Assembly (NCBI RefSeq): GCF_032118995.1
Contig: NC_092657.1
Coordinates: 6,883,391-6,947,390 of the forward strand
Reading direction: 5' to 3'
From: Asterias amurensis
Lineage: Eukaryota; Echinodermata; Asteroidea; Forcipulatida; Asteriidae
Length of the DNA: 64,000 bases
Of the stretch, positions 33,543 through 44,471 are shown one piece after another. How positions within the stretch are numbered: the stretch's first letter is position 1; each line of letters starts with the position of its first letter. A model generated the notes under the pieces. That model ran no database searches and was not told the DNA's origin. It saw nothing but the letters and a program-made list of their open reading frames with translations. A program made the position numbers and the translations under genes.

Positions 33543-34752
33543 AGTCACCTGGAAGTGGTATTTTTCTTAAATAAAGCTGTTGTCACTAAAATATGTGTTT
33601 TTACGAGAGGAATGTGAATAAAAAATTAACTAAGGTTTAAAAATCTTAGCTTTGATTGTATATACAAATTTACGAGTAGGCCCCGACCCGAGAGGGCGCT
33701 GTTCGTGACGTATTTCAAGGCGCGATATTTGGAGAGAAAATTTGTAGTCGGGCCCCCGTACATTACGTCTGGGAACATGGCACATCAAAACAAATTTAGA
33801 CACGATTTTACACACATACGTACATTGAAACTTGAACATGTTGAACGCCTAGTGGTTTTTACAAAAGCTATTGCTGCTATTTTTATTTAACTATGCGACT
33901 TTTTAGTGACCAAATGGGTTGTAAGATGTGGGTCTGCCTACGTATTATTATAGAAAATGGCCACGGAGCAGACTGCACGCACGCACTATGGCTGCTGTAT
34001 AATGGGCGGACGGTCACATAGGACCTGCACGCACGGTGAATCGCATGCGGTACCAACAAAAAATCGTGTCACTTGGCAAAAGCTAAAAACATACCCTCAA
34101 AGTTCAAACTTACCCGATTTTTTTCACGTTTAGCAAATGCTCCTCTGAGTTCGTCACGTCTTTCAGATACCTTCTTCGACTTCCCACTAGCTAGAAAAAC
34201 TGTTGGGACGGCGTCGTGTTTAAGAATGGCTCTTCTCGTCATGTCAAATGAGTTGTGTATCCAGGATTCGAAGCACGACGGCTCAAAGTGTTCGCTGCAG
34301 AGCTGAAAAAGACGTCGGACCGGACCACTTTGCTCTAGTTAATCTGACTTTCGCAGCCCACAACCGCCTATACTTGGGATCTGCAGGAAACAGATGAAGA
34401 CTGACCCCATCTTTAGTTGTTTTGCTGCATCCAGCAGCAACACACCTGGTCGGCATTGCCGGAAAAATGACAGAAAAAAACCTTTTTCGCAGCGTACAAA
34501 CTCACGTCTTAGAATTACATGTACTTTTGCACGTGTGTTTATCTACACATCGAGGGGGGGTCTATGTTTGATCGAGGCAAAGTCTTCCTTTTCCTACGTC
34601 ACAAAAGGGGTAGGCGGAGTCAACCCCCCAGTCATTTAATTAATTTTTTTAACATATAAATCGTGACAAACAATTACTCAAAAAATTGTTTTATTGTTAA
34701 TAAACATATACTCTTATGTTTAAAAGAAAAAAAATCCTATTTCCAGGCGCCT
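33543..34752 (+). mobile_element. TTAA transposon family D, long copy D2 with THAP domain
   Basis: 1210 bp flanked by TTAA at 33539-33542 and 34753-34756. The ends AGTCACCTGGAAGTGG and TTTCCAGGCGCCT match the 533- and 550-bp family members at 7811 and 58639. The extra central part carries a THAP-encoding frame on the minus strand (34456 downwards). TTAA duplication plus an N-terminal THAP is characteristic of Kolobok-superfamily transposases; the catalytic domain is missing, so this is an internally deleted copy. Confidence 0.82.
34076..34456 (-). pseudogene. THAP DNA-binding domain of a transposase, one-base frameshift
   Basis: From ATG 34456 the minus strand reads MPTRCVAAGCSKTTKDG, then LHLFPADPKYRRLWAAKVR. 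After a one-base shift near 34300 it reads LCSEHFEPSCFES and ILKHDAVPTVFL. These are the C2CH zinc ligands (C-x4-C ... C-x2-H), the FP and W positions, and the terminal AVPTxF box of THAP domains, about 95 residues in all. A basic tail follows (SERRDELRGAFAKREKN). THAP domains act as sequence-specific DNA binders, here presumably for the transposon ends. The frame continues to about 34076 and no catalytic region follows. Confidence 0.75.
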
Positions 34753-34756
34753 TTAA

Positions 34757-35599
34757 ATCCTGAATGCGCTGAACCGTTTTCATTATGATTGGCGAACGCG
34801 GCTTTTCAGCTCGCCTACACCGGTCATCAGTGCCTGTCAAATCTGTGGTCACTTAGCCATGGACCTAACTCGCAAGAAACGTGTCGGAGATTGTCCAGGT
34901 GAGCAGTATTTCAAAGTCACTAGCTTCTTTGTTCGAGTCCCACACATTCGCTGTGGGGTTAAACAATGGTAGGACTAAGTAGGATTTGAAACTTTGCATG
35001 ATGCAAATACAATATGGAAAAGTTTGCGGTAACACCATGTAGTGACTAACTCTAATTAGTTGGGGTTTCTGAATAGAACTGTTGGTTAAATGGTAAGACT
35101 AGTTTGGAAAGCAGTACAGTCAGTGCCGGTCCTTTTGTTTCTTTTTTATTGTAAGCCTGCTTATCCAACCGGCTTATTTCATTAATAACATGTATGTTTA
35201 CTGTTGTAAAATTACTGACATTTTTACTGTCGATATTTCTCATGGAAGAATGGAAATACAGGTGTATTTGATTCGAATTGAATTGATTTCTTCCAGGAAT
35301 TTCGAAAATGCGGAGGCATAAATGGGGCCGCATGTGAGCCATGCAGCATAAGCTTCCGAGGAGTGCTGAAACCTTGGCACAAAGGTTGTGTCATTTGCCG
35401 CTCAAAGAAACACTTCATGGTTATGTAAATGTTACGTCCTTAAATGTAGCCAGCACTGGGCTCGATGGTGACCATTATGGGGCGGCCAAATAAGGGGGCT
35501 GTCTTCACATGTACATATGTAATATCATTTACAAAGCAAAGTTGGATGGACAAAGCAGAACGGGCCCAGTCAGCTAGGAATCACTTGTGGATGTACTGA
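34757..35599. other. No gene supported
   Basis: A short ATG frame with a donor-like end (34859-34901, MDLTRKKRVGDCPG then GTGAGC) and an acceptor-like TTCTTCCAG at about 35297 are present. No continuing coding sequence could be supported. Confidence 0.3.
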
Positions 35600-35830
35600 T
35601 AAAAAAAAAAAAATAAAAAATCATAAGTCTCTCAGGGCATAAAGATATAAATAATTTATGCAATGAGAGAAAAGTGAAATTACAATTAAGCAGATTACAA
35701 ATCAGCAGTTTCAAACAATGAGTTTAACCGTGATTTAAAACAGTGAAAAGAATTAGCCTGGCGAATATGCTCAGGAAGACCATTTGAAAGAAACTGTGCA
35801 GCATACCAAAGATTTGTGGCCATTTAAAAT
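35600..35830 (-). mobile_element. LINE remnant, C-terminal end of a CR1/L2-type reverse transcriptase
   Basis: On the minus strand 35822-35705 reads AAQFLSNGLPEHIRQANSFH then CFKSRLNSLFETAD. This is the conserved tail seen in CR1/L2-like LINE proteins (W.xLPxxIRxAxSxxxFKxxLKxxLF). An A-rich tract (35600-35622 on the plus strand) adjoins. Only this fragment remains. Confidence 0.65.
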
Positions 35831-36440
35831 GATAAAAGCTTTTATTGATAGATTTGACTGCATTAGTACTGGCATAATATTAATTTAGTAACAGTCATGA
35901 GTGTGAAAAAATCGCTGTAGTGTCATGAGACAAACCTGAGTAAGCAATACGTATTAATTATCCATTACCTGAAGAGTCACGGGATATTAACATCAGTTTG
36001 AGTGGTAGAGAGCAGGCTGAGATGACAACAATGGGTATGCAACAGGCCTACATAAGTATTACTATACGCCATGTAGATTAACACACCAAATACATACATT
36101 TTGTTAAAAGGATCAAGGCCAATCCTTATGATAAAAACGCGGGAGATGTGGGCTTTGTATTTTGTGGAATTGTACATGTCAAACAGCTATTCTTATCAAT
36201 CCAAAAGATTCACTATCAATCCAAAATATTCAGCAAATAGTGCGTTTCCGCCGTTTAGCGGCGTGCATCAAAGGGCATTATTTTGTCATCATAGTTGAAG
36301 CCTGCTTCGTTTTACTTTTACCATAATGCAACAAAGCGGCTATACAAAACGGGGCACCACAATGTGGTTATAAACTTGAAACGGGCTTTGTGGCCTTTTC
36401 TAACTTCGCAAGTTTAGTACCAAAAAAAATAGTAGGATGG
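35831..36440. other. No gene seen
   Basis: Unassigned AT-rich sequence leading into the minisatellite domain. Confidence 0.35.
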
Positions 36441-37644
36441 TATTTGACCTCACGTATAAATAATAAGAATGGGCCCCGAAAAATGTGAGTAGATCTGGCC
36501 TCACAGAAGGTTTGAATTATGATAATAATGATGATATTTATAATATAAATAACAGTCAGTTCGTATATACATATAATTTGGTCTCACACAGAAAGTTTTA
36601 TGGGGATAGGTCCCGAGATAGTGAGATGTTTTAGCCTCACAGAAAGTATTATTTATGATAATAATAATGTTTTATAATAATAGTTATAGTCAGTTTGTAA
36701 ATAACTTGGTCTCACAGACGAAGTATTATGGGAATGGGCCCCAAGATTGTGATATGAACTGGCCCCACAGAAAGTATTAATTATGATAATAACAATGATA
36801 CACTTATATTACAAATAACAGTCAGTTTGTATAATTTGGTCTCAAAGGGGAAATTTTATGGGGTGGGCCCCGAGATTGCCAGATGATTCGGCCTCACAGA
36901 GAACATTAATTATGAGAACAATGATGATATTTATAATAATATTTATAGTCAGTTTGTATATATATATTTTTCTCATTGGCGAAGTTTTATGGGGTTGGGC
37001 CCCGAGATGTGAGATGATCTGGCCTCTCAAAAAGTATTAATTATGATGTTTATAATGATATTTATAATAACAATAACACTTAATTTGAATAATTAGGTCT
37101 CAAGCCGAAGTTTTATGAGGATGGGCCCCGACATTGTGAAATGATTTGTCCTAACAGAAACGTATTATGGGGGTTGGACCCAGAGATGGTGAGATGAAAC
37201 TTTGCCTCATAGATGCAGTATTATGAGGATGGGCCCGAGATTGTGAGATGATCTAGCCTCACGGAAAGTATTATTACGATAACAATTGTAGTATTTGAAA
37301 CACTAATCACAATAGTCAGTTTTGTAGGCCTATATATATAGGTCGGCCTCACATACAAAGTTTTACGGGGATGGCATGGGCCCCAAAAGATTGTGAGATA
37401 ATCTGACCTCACAGATGTAGTACTATGTGGTTAGGTCCCAAGATGGCGAGGTGATTTGGCAGAAAAAGTTTTTTTTTTTTTTTTTTTTTTATCATAGTAT
37501 ATTTTCATGCTACTTCGCTGCGCTCATTCGCACGAAAAACAGTTGCAATCTATTCAACAACGAATAATACAACACTCTTTTAAGACAACAGGCGTTTTAA
37601 GGCGGGGTTTTTCCAGGTTAACCAAGCATGTTTATGTGCCGGCG

Positions 37645-37794
37645 CTAGATCTTATTCTTTAAGTCCTTAAACCCGTTGTCCTCGCCCTGTTTGTTGCTAT
37701 TGGCTATACTGTCGAACTTCTGATTGAAATAACCTATGAACCTGTTGGATAGCATTTCAGGGTTGTACCGCGGCTGCTCATTTTTGGATGTCAT
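37645..37794 (-). CDS. Small unrecognised open frame (49 codons) with TATA box
   Basis: ATG 37794 to TAG 37645-37647 encodes MTSKNEQPRYNPEMLSNRFI, then GYFNQKFDSIANSNKQGEDN, then GFKDLKNKI. It is polar, Asn/Lys-rich and soluble-looking. A TATAAATA box lies 76 bases upstream (37870-37877), an E-box CACGTG at 37921, and a 22-base T-run (37469-37490) marks what would be a poly(A) end on this strand. The ~500-base block interrupts the 53-bp minisatellite and differs from it in composition. It could be a retrocopied short gene, the start of a larger split gene, or part of an unknown element; no family is recognised. Confidence 0.4.
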   Translation of the reverse strand: MTSKNEQPRYNPEMLSNRFIGYFNQKFDSIANSNKQGEDNGFKDLKNKI

Positions 37795-37869
37795 CTTAAA
37801 ATCTTAGCCAAACAAGCATAAAAGCTATAGTAAAACGTAGTAACACCCACACGCATCAGCAAAGTGTAC

Positions 37870-37877
37870 TATTTATA
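37870..37877 (-). promoter_or_regulatory. Candidate TATA box
   Basis: TATAAATA on the minus strand, 76 bases upstream of the small frame's ATG at 37794; GTGATCC precedes and AGTACAC follows. Confidence 0.4.
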
Positions 37878-39550
37878 GGATCACGCTTCAGTGAGCTGTT
37901 TTGAATATGCCGCACCCTATCACGTGATAAACTTTGCGGGGCGCGGAGTGCCTTGAATATAAGTTATCCCATTGAATAAAACCACATTAACTATGGTTAG
38001 TTGTATGGGGATGGGCCCCGAGATGGTGAGATGATCTGGCCTCACAGATAAAGTACTATGGGGCTGGGCCCCGAGGTGGTGAGATGATTTGGCCTCACAG
38101 ATAGAGTACTATGGGGCTGGGCCCCGAGGTGGTGAGATGATTTGGCCTCACAGATAAAGTACTATGGGGCTGGGCCCCGAGGTGGTGAGATGATTTGGCC
38201 TCACATATAAAGTACTATGGGGATGGGCCCCGAGGCGGTGAGATGATTTGGCCTCACAGATGAAGTACTATGGGGATGGGCCCCGAGGCGGTGAGATGAT
38301 TTGGCCTCACAGATAAAGTACTATGGGGCTGGGCCCCGAGGTGGTGAGATGATTTGGCCTCACAGATAAAGTACTATGGGGATGGGCCCCGAGGTGGTGA
38401 GATGATTTGGCCTCACAGATGAATTACTATTGGGATAGGCCCCGAGGTGGTGAGATAATTTGGCCTCACAAATGAAGTACTATGGGGATGGGCCCCGAGG
38501 CGGTGAGATGATTGGCCTCACAGATGAATTACTATGGGGATGGGCCCCAAGGTGGTGAGATGATTTGGCCTCACATAAGTATCAATTTGATATTAAAAAT
38601 AGTATTTATAGTAATGTACTAATTATGGTTAGTTGTAAGTATATATCTAGTTTTACAGACGAAGTTTTGTGGGGACGGGCCCCGAGTTTGTGAGATAATT
38701 TGGCCTCACAGATTAAGTACTATGGGGATGGCCCGAGATCGTGAGATGATTTGGCCTCACAGAAGTAAATATGGTGTTAATAATGATTTTTGTAATAATA
38801 ATAATAGTCAGATGTATCTTTCATAAAAAGTTTTACGGGGATTGGCCCCGAGTTTGTGATATTTCTGTGCCTCACAGATAAAGTATTACGGGGTGAGACC
38901 CCAGATGATGAGACGAAATTTACCTCAGAGAAGTATCTTTATGGGGATGGGCCCCGAAGTGGTGAGGGGATTTGGCCTCAAAGAAAGTTCAAATGATACT
39001 TATAAAGGAATTTATATTAGTACCAATAGTCATTTGCTATATAATATTATGGGGAAGGGCACGAGATGATGAGATGGTTCTGCCTCGCAGATAAAGTATA
39101 ATGGTGATGTGCCCCGAGTTTGTGAGATGAACTTGCCCCGACAAGATGGAGTATGTATAATGTCAGATTGTAAATTTGAATATCAGAGTATGCCTTGTCC
39201 ACTAAAGCAAGTTTTTGGTCTCTGTTCCACCTGTTTTATTTAGAGGGGTCAAGAAATATGTAAGAAACCTATGGGGGGTGGGCCCCGAGACTGTGAGATG
39301 AACTTGCCGCACAGGGTGGATTATTTACTAAATGTGAACAAAACAAAGAACAAATAAAAATAAAATAAAACATGCATTTAAACATGATTCTAGGGCCTGT
39401 AAGCCATGTGTTTTAAAACGAGTTTCGGTCCTAGGGACACCAGTGTCTTATTGTAGTGTGTTGAAGTAAATATACCAGAAATATATGGGGATGGGCCCCG
39501 AGACGGTGAGATGCGGCAAACCTGCCGCACAGATAGACTGTGTAGTGGGT

Positions 39551-40340
39551 GCAACCCCAAGACCCCAAAATGTTTTGCTCCACAGAGGGAATACAAATAC
39601 AGTATATTACGATGCCTACAGATTACGAGGTGATTCTGCCTCGCAGAAGGTTATGAAATGATATTGCCTTAAATTTAAAGCATCTCCCGAGATGGCCAGA
39701 GATGAATTATATATTGTATTTAATTGAGTCCGAAAATAAAGATTTCCTAGTCAAAAAAAAAATAAAAATAATAAAAAAAAAAAAATTAAAAAAAATAAAA
39801 CAAACAAACAAATAATTTGCTTTGGGTTCATAGGTGTGGGGACGGCACCAAATATGCTTTACCGTAAAAAGAGTGCTGGCGGCAATGAGCCGAGGTGGCG
39901 AGATAAATTTGCCTCGCTATAAATATTAAGATGCAGGTATTTGTTCTGCGATCGTGTGAGAAATTTGGACTCGTAACAAAATGTGTTATTATTTATAGTT
40001 GGTTCCGAAATCGTGAGATCACTTGGCAAAGAGCAATCATCGGTTGCGGCGTTAAACCTTGCTTGGCGCAAGTACGGGCGCAGTCCCTCCGTAGTCTAGT
40101 ACACGAGTACGAAAGGGCAGTAAGTGTCGAATAGTATCATGGAATTTTGTAATTTCAATAAATTTGTGTATCTTATGTGAATTTTAATCCGTGCCACGTC
40201 AGCAACATGATGCTATGGATGGCTTGAATCCTCAAAGCCGTTCCATAGAAGCAGGGTAACGGGGCGTACGTTAGTGTATGTTAGCTTAGCCAAACAAACA
40301 GAGCAAGATGTTAAGTATAATGTTTGCTTGCAGTTATATC
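39551..40340. other. No gene; A-rich low-complexity tract
   Basis: 39752-39814 is an A-rich AAAATAAA tract with CAAACAAACAAA, possibly the tail of a retroposed element. No coding sequence is supported. Confidence 0.4.
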
Positions 40341-40570
40341 AATTCAATTCAATTTATTTATTTCATCACAGATTACAAGTAAAAAGAGGCTTATATTTAC
40401 AGGCAAAGGGAAATACTGAGTGAAAGCGCCGGATATAAAAAAATACGTCTTTTTGCATTGCTTCCCTCTTCTCCCTTGAAGTGGGTATAAGCCTAAGAAG
40501 GCCGGTGTTTGCAACAATAGTGGCTTAGGCACAAACAAAACGCAAATATTTTCACTACAGCGTCCATTGT
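40341..40570 (-). mobile_element. Probable LINE 3' end
   Basis: On the minus strand the block ends in GAAATAAATAAATTGAATTG, a tail typical of CR1/L2-like LINEs. No protein motif is visible, so the length is a guess. Confidence 0.35.
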
Positions 40571-42820
40571 GTGGCACATTTTACCCGTTCCCAGTACCTC
40601 CACGGTCAACGGGACATGTTTTGTTTTGTTTTTAGGAGTATGGAAAGTACCTTCAAAATACTCAAGGCGCACCTGGGGGAGAATATTTCACCGCTTCAAA
40701 ATCATTCCAGAGGAAACGAGAGAGACGGCGAGCGAAGGGTTGTACACTTCGGTAGGAATGTCATGGACGCCGGCTTAAAAGAAGAAAGAAATAAATGGCA
40801 CGCGTGTAGATAGATTAAAGAATTTGCATTTGACAAGGTCTAGGGTGAAGGCAACAAAGGTTTACAACGCGGGTCACCTACACAGATTGTGGTCTTCTAG
40901 AATGGAGGCAGACTTCTTGTACTGTTGAAGTTTTAGAGTACAATCGGGCGAAACCCAGCCAATGGAGTCGTCGAGGAAAGCCACTTTATTCTAAGGGAAA
41001 TTGGACAGACCAGTTTGGCTTTGCATGTTTCTTTCTAAAGATACTTAGGCAGCCTCCAGATCCATATATGAGTAGTGACCAAATCTATTAACGTGGTTCA
41101 GTCGACGGAGGCTGCGGTCGGCGATAGAAGCTGAATGGTTTTATTTTATATTATACTCTCCAGTATATACTTTTCACTCCGTCTAGACAAGGCTTTCCTT
41201 CGGTTTCGGGCATTTGATTGTTTCTTTACGAGTATCACAGATGGGCAGAACTTCATGCAATGCGTGTGCAAGTGTCAGATTCTTTGCTAAACATTAACAA
41301 GCTTGGTTGGCTAGCCTCACAGAATGTTCAATGGAGCGTGGAAGGAAGGCAAAGAGTGATGTGTTGGACTGATCGATGCCATCTTGTTGTCAAGTAGCCT
41401 AACGCGGAGGTTTTGCATGGTGGATATATAACTTAGTCGGTCTATTTGGTTTCGTGGTATGCAGTCTATCATACACGGTGCCGTTGAAACACCGTTGCGT
41501 TGGTCATCCCCAAATTGAGGAAGTTTTGTCAGGACAGAATCTAACTATGGTGACCTTGAAGCGTTATGGCAATTATGTTTTCCTTCCCGCAGCTCTCACG
41601 AAACAGTCAGGCCGAGCTTAACGGCAGACTCGACGTTTTTCGTACAACCCACGGCCTTAAAGAGCATAGATTTCTGTTTAGAGCCTAAATATCTGTTTAA
41701 ATGTCGGTTGCTAGACCATCATACGGTTGGGGATGACCATCTAGACGACAACTCTACCCAGATGGTGTAGTCATGTTTGACTGATAGGACACACGTGTAG
41801 CCTCATACGGAGGGAAATGACCTTACACGGCAACCTCACAAGGACACGGAGGAACCTTTTAGAGCTCCATACTATGGATGATTTTAGTTTTAATCGGCTG
41901 GGTCCTCAGGTAAAGCTTTTTATTTCTTCCTAATGGCTTGGGTCCAACACGAGAAAAGGGATATCACTGAAGTAGTATATTATTTTTATAGGCCGATACT
42001 TGCAACGGGTACAGAAGTACATTAAACCTTTGGAGCAGTCAGAGGCCCACGTCACGAGGAAGGAGCTGTCCATACGTTATAGGCGAGACCAGCTCGTTGG
42101 TGGTAGGCGAGGTTATGAGCCAGCTCCCATCAGGTCAAAAGCAAAAAGAATAAAAAAAAAGAAAAAGGAAAAAAAAAAAAAAAAAAAAAGGTGACGAGGT
42201 CTGATGGCAGTGATCACTCCTTGGCAAACTTCGCGGGGATGTGTCCTCCCTTGTTTATTGCCCCTAAGCTGGCACAGTTTGCTTTTTATCAACAAATGAG
42301 TTGGTGGATGGGGGTTTTGTTGTTTTGTCATTTTGCTTGCTTCATCCGACGATCTTCTATCACAGGAGGCAGTAGATTCTAACTGCTTCTCGCAGCATCA
42401 GCGGGTCGAGATGACTGCGCATTGTGTGCCCACGTGGTCGATTTTGGGGGTTTCCGAGTTTGGGCAACTCAAAGATGCGAGAATTCAGCAGACAGTCAGT
42501 GGCCATAGAGAAAGTATGAGAAGCATGCATGGGTCTTCTTCATCAGATGAAGATGTTACCGAGCATAGAGCTCAAACCTCAGCACCAAAAGGCCTATACA
42601 AGTTGGCTATCTAGCTGTGTTGACGTTTGGCGTAGCAGTTTGACCGAATGGCGGGCGTTCCAACCTTTGGGCCGTCATTTAGGTTTGGGTGAGAAATGGG
42701 GAGTTTTGGTAAGAACCGGATGCTTGAGGCGGTCTGGGGTTTGGTGAGAGATGGGAGGTTTAGGGTTTCCTTTGCTTTGTCGGCGTGAGGAAGCACGCCA
42801 CAGGGTTAGAAGCGAAAAAT
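40571..42820. other. No gene recognised over 2.2 kb
   Basis: Several open frames of 60-90 codons exist on the plus strand (40571-40813, 42000-42194, 42333-42614) but none shows a known domain. 42150-42189 is an A-rich homopolymer stretch. The region may be decayed retroelement sequence. Confidence 0.3.
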
Positions 42821-42822
42821 CA

Positions 42823-42897
42823 TTTACACCCATATCTAAACCTAAATGTAGAGTCTTGAGCCCGCGAGTGTGCAGTGGTGCAAATAGTTTACTATTT
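42823..42897 (+). repeat. 75-bp direct repeat, copies 600 bp apart
   Basis: TTTACACCCATATCTAAACC through GTGGTGCAAATAGTTTACTA is repeated without visible change at 43423-43496. Such identity over exactly 600 bases suggests a very recent duplication or gene conversion. Confidence 0.8.
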
Positions 42898-43496
42898 GCA
42901 CCACTGTTAACAAAGAGGGCGCATGATTCAAATCATTCACGTTTCTGGCAGGCTCAAGGTTGAGAGGGGATACGGGGGTCAGTGATACAGCAAGTGGTTT
43001 GTAGGTTAGCAAAGGGGGGAAATGTACCCACCCAGTCCCCCCCCCCATCTTCCCGGATCAGTATAAGAACTGTCAACCCTCCTATTTGGTGTACCCCTCC
43101 CTAAAAGTCCGTCTGGCTTTAAGTGAGGGGCACAACTTTCACAAATGGTCCAAAACTTTTGGATGGTCCGTGGTCCCCCTAGGCAAAAGTAAATAGCAAA
43201 ATCAGTACAATGTTTCATTTCAAATTTAGACGTAACCAGAGAAATTTGTAATGGCCAAATATGCGTACAGTGAGGTTTGGCCACTAGGCCGGTTTTACAG
43301 TACGTCTGAGTAGGGTACAACACTTTTTTTTTTTTTTTTTTTTTGCATCCCACTTACCCATTCCACAGGGACAGTTGTAACAGAGGGAAAATTTAGGACT
43401 CGGGATTCTACACCCCCAATCGTTTACACCCATATCTAAACCTAAATGTAGAGTCTTGAGCCCGCGAGTGTGCAGTGGTGCAAATAGTTTACTATC

Positions 43497-43993
43497 TCAA
43501 TGAGTCCCAACGTCTTCGGATACGAACTGAACTCGCTTTAAGTCCTGCGAGTAATCTTAAGTTAGGAAGAGTTTGGTGAAACCGATGACTGTTCCCCAAT
43601 GCCTTCAACTACAATAACTGCGTCCATTTAAAAAAAATTGTTAAAGATTCACGTGCCATATGCAACCACCCCTTTGTAACTTACTTAAATATCTACACAT
43701 TACCCCGCCACCAAATTGACAATATGGAGCTTTCGATTCGGGGCGGGAGGAGGAAGGGGACGGTAACGGGAGCGCACAAATCGATCAGCGCATGCGCGAA
43801 AAATGAACAAGTCTCCGCCGTGCAGAGTTTGGAAACGGATTGGGGTTGAAATAACGTCCCGTCTAAGCACTACCGAATGGTTCCGTTAATTTGTACACGT
43901 TGTTATGGTTGCTATACATTGAACTAAACCGTGATCAGTGTGGCCGTGTCACAGTCCGGTTCATAGCTAGAAATAGAAACAGCTTATAAATCA
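43497..43993. other. No gene seen
   Basis: Unassigned sequence, moderately GC-rich around 43735-43800, without a coding frame. Confidence 0.35.
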
Positions 43994-44274
43994 GGGCCCA
44001 ATTTCATAGCGCTGCTTAACGGTAAGCAAGTTTGCGTGCTTACTGTAGCAGAAAAATTGGTTAAGCCTTACCGTGTTTCACAGGTTAGCAGAAAACTTTG
44101 GCGGCCATATTGCGTGTTTACCGTGGATTTGGATTGTGTTGCATTTATTTTCGTGGGGTAAGCACCGGCATGTTAGCATGCCTTTTCGTTTGCTTACGGT
44201 TAGCAGCGTTATAAAATAGAAGTTGCATAGTAAGCACAAAATCGGCCGCTAAGCAGCGCTATGAAATTTGGCCC
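43994..44274. mobile_element. MITE family C, copy 3, intact
   Basis: 281 bp with inverted ends GGGCCCAATTTCATAGCGCT / AGCGCTATGAAATTTGGCCC, and GCTTAC/GTAAGC motifs repeated throughout. Reference copy for the interrupted one at 21.8-23.1 kb. Confidence 0.8.
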
Positions 44275-44471
44275 AGTACGGGACCGTGAACGCCGGGACC
44301 GCCGCGTTCGGTTACTTTTCGTCTTGAACGCCCTACCGTCCCAAATCGAAAGCTCTCTAAAATCTTTTTTTCTCATTCAATTTGCTCCCTTTTCATTAAA
44401 TCAACATACCAATGATTACCTTCAATATTTCTCCCGAAACATTGTTCTCAGTCGTAGTTTGCCTTGATTAA

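Larger units (their letters stand above)
36441..39550 (+). repeat. GGGCCCCGAGA minisatellite domain (53-bp core period)
   Basis: The block GGGGATGGGCCCCGAGATGG, then TGAGATGATTTGGCCTCACA, recurs dozens of times. The densest run (37999-38576) has about 11 units at an exact 53-bp spacing (AGTACTATG at 38052, 38105, 38158 and so on). Before and after it the units are spaced by AT-rich segments (TAATTATGATAATAA...). The units are asymmetric in direction throughout, so this is one expanding direct array rather than scattered transposons. Confidence 0.9.

Noticed and set aside
34859-34901. Short first-exon candidate (MDLTRKKRVGDCPG followed by GTGAGC)
   Set aside because: No downstream exon in a compatible phase with recognisable sequence could be found.
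34928-34945. Box B-like GTTCGAGTCCC, possible tRNA gene
   Set aside because: No box A at a suitable distance and no acceptor or anticodon stem pairing.
36441-39550. Regularly spaced repeats as a CRISPR-like array
   Set aside because: The units are tandem without unique spacers in the core, the genome is animal, and no cas genes are present.
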